Source of the DNA: Terrisporobacter mayombei
GTDB taxonomy: Bacteria > Bacillota > Clostridia > Peptostreptococcales > Peptostreptococcaceae
Direction: 5' to 3'
Length of the DNA stretch: 64,000 bases
NCBI RefSeq assembly: GCF_020748465.1
Contig: NZ_JAHZMP010000003.1
Location: forward strand, 434,001 to 498,000
Below are positions 55,550 through 63,283 of this stretch, piece after piece. Below the pieces are notes generated by a model. The model saw only the letters and a program-made list of their open reading frames with translations, had not been told where the DNA came from and did not search any database. Position 1 is the first letter of the stretch. Each line of letters begins with the position of its first letter. The position numbers and the translations under genes were made by a program.

Positions 55550-56584
55550 TTATACTCCTTTCCCAAATCCACAATTTGGATAATGACAAACATCACAATT
55601 TAAACATAAACCACCTAATCCTAGTTTACTTAAATCATCTTTAGTAATTTTTTCATCTGCCATAATACGTGGTAGAATCAAATCAAATATTGTTCTTTTA
55701 GCATACATAACACATCCTGGGAGTCCCATAATTGGTATTAGTTTATCATTATTTTTATAGTATGACACTAACATCATTGCCCCTGGTAGTACTGGTGATC
55801 CATAGCTAACAATATCTGCACCCGTATCTTTTATTGCTTTAGGAGTTTTATCATCAGGATCAACGCTCATTCCTCCTGTACATAGAACCATTTCTGCACC
55901 TTTTTCAATAAACTCTAAAATTGAATTTGTTATATTTTTAGGGTCATCACTTACGATACTTTGTCCAAGTACTTCCACATCAAATTCTTTTACTTTTTCA
56001 ATAATTACAGGTCCAAAAGTATCTTTTATTCTTCCGTAATATACCTCATTACCTGTTGTTACGATTCCAACTTTCTTATGTACAAAGGGTTTGATACTAA
56101 GTATAGGGCCATTACTACATAATTCTTTTGCTTTTTTCATTTTTTCTTCTTCTATTATTAATGGTATTATTCTTGTCCCAACTAATTTGTCTCCTTTTTT
56201 CACAGGAAAATTTTGATGTCTTGTTGCTATCATCATTTCACCAAGAGAATTTACTTCCCTAAGCTTATCGATATCTATTTTTAATAAACCATCTATACTC
56301 GCAGAAAGCTCTATTTTTCCTTCTTTTACATCTGATTCTTCCATATATTCATTTTTACATATATCTCTTAATATGATTGCTGCCTCATTTTCATGAAGCA
56401 TCCCCTCTTTCTTCTCCCAAACATATAAATGATCTTTACCTAGAGATAATAAAATATCTATATCCTCTTCTTTTACTACATGACCTTTTTTAAAAGCAAC
56501 CCCCTTTACCTTATCCTTAACTATCTGAGTTATATCATGACATAAAGCATGTCCTATTGCGTCTTCAGTATTTATTTCTTTCAT
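55550..56584 (-). CDS. MoeA-like molybdopterin-binding protein with C-terminal cysteine cluster
   Basis: Protein of 344 residues. Residues about 170-310 form a MoCF (MoaB/MoeA-like) domain: KVGIVTTGNEVYYG, VLCTGGMSVDPDDKTP, VLPGAMML and IMGLPGCVMYAKRT. The N-terminal about 160 residues differ from true MoeA. The tail has GGLCLNCDVCHYPNCGFG (Cys-x2-Cys-x2-Cys-x4-Cys spacing), which could bind an iron-sulfur cluster or metal. Such proteins occur next to formate dehydrogenase or xanthine dehydrogenase genes in clostridia; the function is not settled. It heads the cofactor operon. Confidence 0.82.
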   Translation of the reverse strand: MKEINTEDAIGHALCHDITQIVKDKVKGVAFKKGHVVKEEDIDILLSLGKDHLYVWEKKEGMLHENEAAIILRDICKNEYMEESDVKEGKIELSASIDGLLKIDIDKLREVNSLGEMMIATRHQNFPVKKGDKLVGTRIIPLIIEEEKMKKAKELCSNGPILSIKPFVHKKVGIVTTGNEVYYGRIKDTFGPVIIEKVKEFDVEVLGQSIVSDDPKNITNSILEFIEKGAEMVLCTGGMSVDPDDKTPKAIKDTGADIVSYGSPVLPGAMMLVSYYKNNDKLIPIMGLPGCVMYAKRTIFDLILPRIMADEKITKDDLSKLGLGGLCLNCDVCHYPNCGFGKGV

Positions 56585-56624
56585 TAATCTTCATTCCCCT
56601 CTGTTAATTCATAATTTTTCGTAT

Positions 56625-56696
56625 AAAAAAAGACAGATTGTTACTTCATATTTTATATATACTAAGCAGGATATATAGAATATTTATAATCTGTCT
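56625..56696 (-). terminator. Long hairpin with U-tract upstream of the cofactor operon
   Basis: AGACAGATT (56631-56639) pairs with AATCTGTCT (56688-56696); further AT pairs inside (TATATA) leave a TCCTGCTTAG loop on the minus transcript, and seven Ts follow. It lies between the 56854 gene and the MoeA-like gene, so it is either a terminator of the former or an attenuator of the latter. Confidence 0.62.
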
Positions 56697-56853
56697 AAAT
56701 TTTACTTTTCTAAAAGTGTCTTTTAGGTTCTTATTAAAAATAGTCTTCCTAAATAAATTGTAATTATTACAATTTTCATTGTCAATTTAATAATTTAAGT
56801 TTGTAAAAATAAGCAAAACTATCTAAATCATTATATAAAAACTATTATTTATA

Positions 56854-57339
56854 TTAACAGTAGAACTTAGATGCCCCTGCTAATTGTCTTTTTGAAACAA
56901 TTTTAGCCAAATTTTCTAAAACAGCAATAGTTGTTTCTTTAAAGCTAACAACAAATACAAACTTAAAGTCTGTAAATTCATCATTAATGCTATAAATATC
57001 AGAACAACATCTTATATTATCTACTAAATATATTTCTTGCAGTTCTGCCTCAATTTCATCAGTCGTATCTTTTAAGAAGGCTCTGACATCTTCGAAGAAT
57101 AACTCAAAGAATGATTCATCTATTTCACCAACTGATTCTTCAATGAGTTGTTGTGCTAACTCTTTTGAAAATATGCTCTCAGCAAGTTTACAGTCAAATA
57201 CCATTATATTTTTTTGATTTATAGTATTTGATATATCCTGTACAAAATCTATATCTTGTCTAATTCCTAGTATATCTTTAACTTCCTTACTATTAACATT
57301 AAACTGACCTTTTTTATTCTTTAATTTAAGTTGTATCAT
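56854..57339 (-). CDS. Hypothetical protein, 161 residues
   Basis: Not recognised. Acidic, soluble, helical in the middle (ELAQQLIEESVGEIDESFFELFFEDVRAFL, in pieces) with a strand-rich end (FKFVFVVSFKETTIAVLENLA). Ends in FYC. It has a clear AGGAGG site seven to eight bases upstream and no partner gene close by. Confidence 0.62.
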   Translation of the reverse strand: MIQLKLKNKKGQFNVNSKEVKDILGIRQDIDFVQDISNTINQKNIMVFDCKLAESIFSKELAQQLIEESVGEIDESFFELFFEDVRAFLKDTTDEIEAELQEIYLVDNIRCCSDIYSINDEFTDFKFVFVVSFKETTIAVLENLAKIVSKRQLAGASKFYC

Positions 57340-57743
57340 AATCTTCGCCTCCTTTTCTAATAATTAAAACTTGATTACATACTATTAATTATATTTTAGA
57401 TGTCCCAATTTTTAATCTTAGTTCTAGTGTCATATTTTGTGTCTTTATTATAATTATACCATTACCACTTCTTAATTTAACTACAGGTTATTATAAGAGT
57501 CATCCTTTATAAATATATCATATTTTAACTCTTTTACCTTATCTATTTTATAATCAATATCTAACATGCAAATTTTTATGTTAGTTGATAATCTTATATT
57601 TATGAAAAAATAATTATATCATATAAATAAGTATAAATCAAAAGACCAGTAATAACTATCTTATTTGGGCAAAAATTTAGGAACCTTAATCCACGGTCTT
57701 TTAGTAATATGTTTTTAAATCCTTTTAATATGCTACTTTACAA
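57340..57743. other. Gene-free gap with a long-range inverted repeat
   Basis: About 400 bases with no credible gene. It contains AAAAGACC (57640-57647) and its exact complement (57695-57702), 47 bases apart, enclosing a less AT-rich segment (GGGCAAAAATTTAGGAACC). This could be a small structured RNA or operator; no known class fits. Confidence 0.4.
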
Positions 57744-57783
57744 AAAAATCCTATGGTTATTTCTATATAACCATAGGATTTTT
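57744..57783 (-). terminator. Terminator after the 57786 gene
   Basis: Perfect 17-bp stem (57744-57760 with 57767-57783) on AATCCTATGGTTAT, followed by T7 on the minus transcript, starting at the stop codon. Confidence 0.9.
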
Positions 57784-57785
57784 GA

Positions 57786-58478
57786 TTATTCTTCTTTAAT
57801 TGTTTCTTTTAATTCATCGATTTTATTTTTGAAATTTGTAATTTCTTTATCTGATAATTTTAGATATTCAGTTATCTTATTAATATAAATAGGGTTTTTT
57901 GTATCTATTAAGTTTACTGAATTTTCCATAGCTAGAGTTCTTAGTTCATAAGTTTTCTTTACATTTACTTTTGCTCTATCTAAAACTTGAGTATATTCAT
58001 CTTTAGATAAGTTTGGAACTTTCATATTATCGTATATTTCTACCACATCTTCACACATTTCTTTTGCATAAACCAAATCGTCTTTTATTTGTGTTAAATT
58101 TTCCAAGCTTTTTTGCAAATTATTAGTGTAAGGAAGACATTCTCTCATAGGTATTAAAGCAGCTCTTTCAATTGAATAAATATCTTTTTTAAATTCATCT
58201 ATTTTTTGCAAATCTGACTTTTTTATATTTTCTTCATAATACACAGTTTGTGTATTATGTTGATCTAAATAAGTTTCCAATACTAAATCATTTTCAAAAT
58301 CTAAAGTATCCTCTAAAACTCTAAGACCGCTTAAATATATATTTGTAATTACCATAGTCGTCGATAAAACAATATAAATACTTCCATAAATACAGGCTCT
58401 TTTAAAACTTTTATAATTTTTAAATAGCACTGTAAGTGGTATAAAATATAAAAGTATTAATACTAATATCCATCTCAT
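57786..58478 (-). CDS. Hypothetical membrane-anchored coiled-coil protein
   Basis: Protein of 230 residues. Two hydrophobic segments at the N-terminus (about 2-17 and 28-50) anchor it; the remaining about 175 residues are charged, helical and probably extracytoplasmic if both segments span the membrane, or cytoplasmic if they form a hairpin. No enzyme motif is visible. It stands alone with its own terminator. Confidence 0.62.
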   Translation of the reverse strand: MRWILVLILLYFIPLTVLFKNYKSFKRACIYGSIYIVLSTTMVITNIYLSGLRVLEDTLDFENDLVLETYLDQHNTQTVYYEENIKKSDLQKIDEFKKDIYSIERAALIPMRECLPYTNNLQKSLENLTQIKDDLVYAKEMCEDVVEIYDNMKVPNLSKDEYTQVLDRAKVNVKKTYELRTLAMENSVNLIDTKNPIYINKITEYLKLSDKEITNFKNKIDELKETIKEE

Positions 58479-58577
58479 TTATTAACACTCCTTCTTGAAT
58501 TAAGTAAAATTGCTAATATTCCCCACTTATTTATTTCTTGACATTATATTTTATAGTATTTACATTTTTTTAATTTC

Positions 58578-59270
58578 TTACTCCATTATTTTTATTGGTT
58601 TAAAATCTATATAATCACTTGAAGCCAATATATACTCCACATTATTTCTTTCTCCTTTTAGGCCCATTTCAAAAGACTCTTTTCCGTGAAGATGACCATA
58701 TACAACCTTTTTAACATTATATTTTTCAAAAATCTTTGTGAATTCTGATTCCTCAAGCTTATCATTAGTAGGTGGATAGTGAGTTATTACTACTAGTTCT
58801 TCACAACCATCTTTTATAGCTGCTTCTAAAGACATTTTCAATCTCAGTTGCTCTCTTTTATATATTTTTTCATCATCTTCATCAAATTTTACTTCATTGG
58901 GACAAAGCCAACCCCTAGCTCCACAAATCCCAATATTTCCGTATTTGTAATAACTATTTTGTAAAAAAGTAATTTCTTTATAAGCTGATTTCAATTTACT
59001 TAGTGATGACCACCAAAAATCATGATTTCCTTTTATGAACACTTTCTTACCTAGTAAATTGTCAATTATATCCAAATCTTCTTTTGCCTCTTTCATATTC
59101 ATAGCCCAAGAAGTATCTCCTAACACTAATACTGTGTCATCTTCTTTTATAATTTCTTTCCAATTGTTTATTATTTTATTTTGGTGATTGTCCCAGTTAT
59201 CTCCAAATATATCCATAGGTTTATTTACCGATGTGGAGAAATGTAAGTCACCTATTGCATATAAACTCAT
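58578..59270 (-). CDS. Calcineurin-like metallophosphoesterase
   Basis: Protein of 230 residues with GDLHFS (6-11), LGDTSWA, IKGNHDFWWSS, ITHYPP and VYGHLHGKES metal-ligand motifs. It belongs to the bacterial phosphohydrolase group of that superfamily; substrate unknown. The ATG at 59270 is preferred: GGAAGG lies eight bases upstream, while the frame to 59327 overlaps the preceding gene. Confidence 0.88.
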   Translation of the reverse strand: MSLYAIGDLHFSTSVNKPMDIFGDNWDNHQNKIINNWKEIIKEDDTVLVLGDTSWAMNMKEAKEDLDIIDNLLGKKVFIKGNHDFWWSSLSKLKSAYKEITFLQNSYYKYGNIGICGARGWLCPNEVKFDEDDEKIYKREQLRLKMSLEAAIKDGCEELVVITHYPPTNDKLEESEFTKIFEKYNVKKVVYGHLHGKESFEMGLKGERNNVEYILASSDYIDFKPIKIME

Positions 59271-59326
59271 ACTTTCATCCTTCCTTATTTTAAAAAGCTG
59301 CCTTAAATTAATTAAGACAGCCCCCA

Positions 59327-60127
59327 CTAATTATTTCTTTTTTTATTTTTATAATACTGTAGTATTTCTTCTATTTCTTCTTTTAATGCTACAATTTCCT
59401 TAATATCTTTTTGACTATCTATTCTATCAAGCCTTCTTTGATAATTTATAGCTCTACTGATTTCACCTAAATCATATAGTTCTTGTATCTTGCATAAAAC
59501 TTCTCTAATTGTAAGTGATTTGGCTTGATACATAACTTGAGCTTTCATTATCTCTTCTCGAATTTCGCTCATTTCTTGGTCTAATAAAAATGCAGCATCT
59601 GCAGCTCTTCTAAGTCTGTTTGCTACATCTTCTGGTATGTAATGTTCATATTTATATTTTAAAGAGTGCTCTATAGTCGCCCAAAAATTCATAGCTAATG
59701 TTCTTATTTGAATCTCGCATAATATTTCTTTATATCCTGCTATAGAGTTAATCGGATAATTAATTATAACATGATAACTTCTGTATCCACTATCTTTAAA
59801 GTTAGTAATATAATCTTTTTCGTATACTACAGTCATATCAGTTCTTGATTTTATTAAATCTACTAAAGTATATATGTCTTCTACAAACTGACACATAATC
59901 CTTATTCCAGCTATATCTTCAATTTCTCTTTCAATATCTTCAGCTTCTAATCTATTTGCCTTAGATATTATGGATGATATTTTTTTTGTTCTACCTGTAA
60001 CAAACTCTATAGGAGAATATTCACCCTTTGTAAGAAACTCTTTTCTTATATTTTTAAATTTTACTTTTAGTTCTTCAACTGCATGTTCGTAAGGAGCTAA
60101 TACTTCATCCCATTTTTCATACTTCAT
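59327..60127 (-). CDS. Small alarmone synthetase, RelQ/YjbM-like (GTP pyrophosphokinase)
   Basis: Protein of 266 residues with the synthetase motifs of RelA/SpoT and no hydrolase, TGS or ACT domain: TGRTKKISSIISK, DIAGIRIMC, DYITNFKDSGYRSYH and CEIQIRTLAMNFWATIEHSLKYKY (in pieces). It makes (p)ppGpp from GTP/GDP and ATP. The start at 60127 is chosen because the GTG nine bases earlier overlaps the AAAGGG ribosome site. It is followed by the phosphoesterase gene after 56 bp. Confidence 0.92.
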   Translation of the reverse strand: MKYEKWDEVLAPYEHAVEELKVKFKNIRKEFLTKGEYSPIEFVTGRTKKISSIISKANRLEAEDIEREIEDIAGIRIMCQFVEDIYTLVDLIKSRTDMTVVYEKDYITNFKDSGYRSYHVIINYPINSIAGYKEILCEIQIRTLAMNFWATIEHSLKYKYEHYIPEDVANRLRRAADAAFLLDQEMSEIREEIMKAQVMYQAKSLTIREVLCKIQELYDLGEISRAINYQRRLDRIDSQKDIKEIVALKEEIEEILQYYKNKKRNN

Positions 60128-60176
60128 ATTATTCACCCTTTATACTAGTTTCAAATCATATATATTTTAACATAAT

Positions 60177-61088
60177 TTATTCTTTTTTAGAATAATAAAG
60201 CATTTCTCCCAATTCTATACTATAACTTACCTGATCCAAATCGCATAGATAACTAATTATAGATACTATACTACTTCTAAAAAAGTGATATTCTGTATAA
60301 TTACAACTTAAATTATTATTGATTATTATATTTTTTAATATGTTATCTATAGTTGTAGGTGATTTTAACAAGTCTTTCACTTGACTCACATATTTATCAA
60401 TTGCGCTTATATGATTATCTATAATACTCTGGCTATCTGATTTTGAATAAGCTTCTTTGCCATGACCTAAAATCATAAATTCAAAATCCATATTTTCTAT
60501 TTTATCAATAGAATTTAAATATTCTTTTACATCATATAATAAAAGTAATTCGAATTTGTTTAATATGTGACTTCCTACAAATAAATCCCCCACAAATAAA
60601 ACCTTATCTTGTGTTAAAACTCCAATACTTCCTTCACTATGTCCTCTTAGTTTAATTATCTCAATTTTTTTATTATTTAATACTATATTACCTTCTTCAA
60701 TTGTATCATCCACTTTAGTTAAATTGTTTTTCTCTTCAGATACTTTGAATTTCCAAAATTTATTAGTTTTTCCCCCTACAGTATAATCTGAAAATTTACT
60801 AGGATTATCTATAAATATCTTAGCTTCTGAAGATGATAATATTTGTATATTTTTATCAAGTTCTTTTAGTTTGCTACATCCACCATAATGATCACCATGC
60901 TCATGGGTATTAATAATATATTTTATATCCATATTCTTTGCCTTTAGCAGGTCCATCATCTTTCTTGGTCTTATTCCCCCAAGACCTGGGTCTATTATCA
61001 AGGCCTTATTATCATCTAGTCTAATTACACCTGTATTTGTCCCACCTTTAATGTAATAAGTGTTTCCTTTTATATTTGTTAATTTCAC
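60177..61088 (-). CDS. MBL-fold metallohydrolase
   Basis: Protein of 303 residues with NTHEHGDHYGG (HxHxDH motif, about 60-70), LRGHSEGSIGVL, LFVGDLFVGS and LGHGKEAYS, the zinc-binding set of metallo-beta-lactamase-fold hydrolases. The C-terminal 90 residues are helical and may recognise the substrate. Function unknown. It lies 21 bp after the YkgJ-like gene. Confidence 0.87.
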   Translation of the reverse strand: MKLTNIKGNTYYIKGGTNTGVIRLDDNKALIIDPGLGGIRPRKMMDLLKAKNMDIKYIINTHEHGDHYGGCSKLKELDKNIQILSSSEAKIFIDNPSKFSDYTVGGKTNKFWKFKVSEEKNNLTKVDDTIEEGNIVLNNKKIEIIKLRGHSEGSIGVLTQDKVLFVGDLFVGSHILNKFELLLLYDVKEYLNSIDKIENMDFEFMILGHGKEAYSKSDSQSIIDNHISAIDKYVSQVKDLLKSPTTIDNILKNIIINNNLSCNYTEYHFFRSSIVSIISYLCDLDQVSYSIELGEMLYYSKKE

Positions 61089-61109
61089 TTATCCCACCTG
61101 CCAATTCTT

Positions 61110-61841
61110 CTATTTAATTAACATTCTTTTTAGTCTACTTATTGTTCTTTTTGATATGTTTCTTCCCTTAGAAATCCTCACTTTAATATTATAAGACATA
61201 TTTTGATCTAATAGTGAATCAATAAAATATTCTACAATTCCTCTATCTCTAAATTCTATATCAATTACTCTCTTTGAAAAAAGCCTAGAGTCTAACACCA
61301 TTATATTATCAGCAAAGTTTAATCTTTCACTTTTAGATAAATATCTATTTTCTGGTATAAATTCTTCGCAATATTTTATCTTGTAATTTACTACTTCATC
61401 ACTTATATCAAACCCATATTTAATTTTCATAATATTTTTGTACTGTTTGTTTTTATCTGTTACATCTTTTAAGTTTTTATTATAATCTTCCTTTTTCCAA
61501 TGACCAAATAGCCTGCAATTTAATGGTCTTACTTCATAAATTTCACATCTATTGTTTTCATCTTTGAAAGGACAACTTTTCTTTTCCATAAACTCCATAA
61601 AATAATAATCTATTATGCTATCAAGAGATTTTTTTCTTAGTTCATCCTTATCTTGTAAATAGTTAAATATATTCAAAAATTCTATTAAATTAATTCCCAC
61701 AGATTCCATACAACAGTTTCCACAACCTGTACACTCACCCTTTGGCAAAGTATCATATATATTATTAAGCTTTTCAAATAGTTGATTTTTTTTAGCATAA
61801 TCTATGCTTTTTAAAATATCTGTATTATTTATACTAGCCAT
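61110..61841 (-). CDS. YkgJ-family cysteine-cluster protein
   Basis: Protein of 243 residues. The family cysteines are present: GECTGCGNCCMES (about 36-48), SCPFKDENNRCEIYEVRP and LNCRLFGHW. These probably bind zinc or an iron-sulfur cluster; the role is unknown. The C-terminal part is basic. It precedes the MBL-fold gene in one unit. Confidence 0.85.
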   Translation of the reverse strand: MASINNTDILKSIDYAKKNQLFEKLNNIYDTLPKGECTGCGNCCMESVGINLIEFLNIFNYLQDKDELRKKSLDSIIDYYFMEFMEKKSCPFKDENNRCEIYEVRPLNCRLFGHWKKEDYNKNLKDVTDKNKQYKNIMKIKYGFDISDEVVNYKIKYCEEFIPENRYLSKSERLNFADNIMVLDSRLFSKRVIDIEFRDRGIVEYFIDSLLDQNMSYNIKVRISKGRNISKRTISRLKRMLIK

Positions 61842-61931
61842 TGTACATTCTCCTTGTTATAATTATTAGGTTAATACAAAAACTTATTATATCACATTTA
61901 TTACTATAAATTGTAGGAGGTATCTTACTAA

Positions 61932-62183
61932 ATGAACAGATATACAAAATTTATCAATATGATGGAAAGTTATTTCACTAAGGATTTTGATAAAGCTAAA
62001 AAAGGAATAACTAAAACTAGAGAAGTAAAAGAAGAAACTGTTAAAAAAGCTTTCTTAAAAGGAAATACTGAAGTTTTAGTTATATTGGAAGATTCTGGGC
62101 GCGAAATACTTATCGACGATTTTTCTTCAGATGAAGATATAAAAAAATATTTAGGAGCTTCGTTTATAAATCCTAAAAGATAA
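61932..62183 (+). CDS. Hypothetical protein, 83 residues
   Basis: Unrecognised small basic/charged protein: a helical first half (KFINMMESYFTKDFDKAKKG) and a strand-like second half (TEVLVILEDSGREILIDDF). GTAGGAGG lies just upstream. It diverges from the YkgJ-like gene and ends in a terminator. Confidence 0.7.
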   Translation: MNRYTKFINMMESYFTKDFDKAKKGITKTREVKEETVKKAFLKGNTEVLVILEDSGREILIDDFSSDEDIKKYLGASFINPKR

Positions 62184-62189
62184 TAAAAT

Positions 62190-62222
62190 TTCCGAGAGTT
62201 ATAAGACTTTCGGAATTTTTAA
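62190..62222 (+). terminator. Terminator after the 83-residue gene
   Basis: Ten-bp stem TTCCGAGAGT / ACTTTCGGAA with one G-U pair, T5 tail. Confidence 0.8.
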
Positions 62223-62371
62223 TTTAAAAAACAAAATTATCTGTAATATCAAAGTGAATAACCCCTTAGCCATATGATTAAATAGATTTTTTATTTTTTA
62301 TGTATAAATTTTCATTCCAAGGACAATAATACTAATGTAATTTAAATATTTAACTCAATCTCCCCCAATAT

Positions 62372-62406
62372 AAGCTTTCATTTCCCCAGTGGAAGCTACG
62401 TTTTTT
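62372..62406 (+). terminator. Orphan terminator hairpin (first of two)
   Basis: AGCTTTC (62373-62379) pairs with GGAAGCT (62391-62397), followed by T6 at 62401. No open reading frame ends here on the plus strand; the transcript it ends would be non-coding, from about 62225 onward. Confidence 0.5.
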
Positions 62407-62409
62407 GCT

Positions 62410-62447
62410 AAATAGAGAAGAATAAATTTATTCTTCTCTATTTTTTT
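62410..62447 (+). terminator. Orphan terminator hairpin (second of two)
   Basis: Perfect 34-base palindrome on AATAGAGAAGAATAAA, followed by seven Ts on the plus strand. Together with the hairpin at 62372 it marks the end of an unseen plus-strand transcript. Confidence 0.75.
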
Positions 62448-62506
62448 ATTAAAATAGTTCTATGTTATTATTTTAGCAATTATCAAGTACATAAATTAAA
62501 TTTTTA

Positions 62507-62536
62507 TTGATAAATTATGGTAACATAACTTATATT
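62507..62536 (+). promoter_or_regulatory. Promoter of the 109-residue gene
   Basis: TTGATA (62507-62512), 18 bases, TATATT (62531-62536). The implied start point near 62543 excludes the ATG at 62535 as a translation start. Confidence 0.65.
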
Positions 62537-62582
62537 GTATACTAAGCATATGAATATAAATACTTATTTAAGAGGTGAAATA

Positions 62583-62912
62583 ATGATTGAAATAGGAAAA
62601 TTAAAATTAGATAGTGATTTTGATTACAGAATAATAAGAGAAGAAGACAATGATGTAGATTTATATATAGATATAAATTATAGATGTGTAGATATAAATG
62701 TTGGAGAATCAGAAATATTTAATTCTAGAATTCAATTTCCATACGTTAGATCCATTCTTTTAAGAATTAATAAAGAAGACCACTTAATGACTGTACATCT
62801 TATGAGGGATATCGACTTATTTTCTGCTTTTGCAAACTTTGAAGTAGATTTTTTTAATAGTATTTTTAAAATTAAAAACCTTCAAGAGAAAGTTATTATA
62901 AGTAAAAATTAA
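62583..62912 (+). CDS. Hypothetical protein, 109 residues
   Basis: Unrecognised acidic protein, mostly beta-strand in pattern (LDSDFDYRIIREEDNDVDLY, then FPYVRSILLRINKEDHLMTV). The ATG at 62583 is supported by AGAGGTG upstream and by the promoter position. Monocistronic, with a terminator at 62919-62955. Confidence 0.68.
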   Translation: MIEIGKLKLDSDFDYRIIREEDNDVDLYIDINYRCVDINVGESEIFNSRIQFPYVRSILLRINKEDHLMTVHLMRDIDLFSAFANFEVDFFNSIFKIKNLQEKVIISKN

Positions 62913-62918
62913 TCTTCA

Positions 62919-62955
62919 AAAAAATTAAGGGGGCCTTAACAGGCCCCAATTTTTA
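62919..62955 (+). terminator. Terminator after the 109-residue gene
   Basis: GC-rich stem (GGGGCC / GGCCCC) extended by AATT pairs, six-base loop, T5 tail. The remaining gap to ppaC (62956-63283) holds only the ppaC promoter. Confidence 0.88.
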
Positions 62956-63134
62956 TTTATTTCTTTATTTATAATTCAATTGTAATACCAAAATTTTCTC
63001 GTGTCAAGGAATTTTCTGAATATTTTAAATTTTTTGTTTTATATACATTATTTTTTATATATATTGATAAATTTTTAACGTTTAAATCTACATTTACTAT
63101 TTATTCCTTTTTTGTTATTACATCTAGAATAATA

Positions 63135-63180
63135 GACAATAATAAGATTATTGTCACTCTTACCAAGATTTTGATATAAT
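63135..63180 (+). promoter_or_regulatory. ppaC promoter with overlapping inverted repeat
   Basis: TTGTCA (63151-63156), 18 bases, perfect TATAAT (63175-63180). An inverted repeat GACAATAAT (63135-63143) / ATTATTGTC (63147-63155) with a three-base spacer covers the -35 element and could be a regulator site. Confidence 0.72.
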
Positions 63181-63283
63181 TATTGTTATATAAAATAATA
63201 TTACATATTAATTTTCATATGTAGTTTTAATAAAAATACAATAAATTAATTACTATTAGTAATTTACGAGAGGAGTTTTACAT

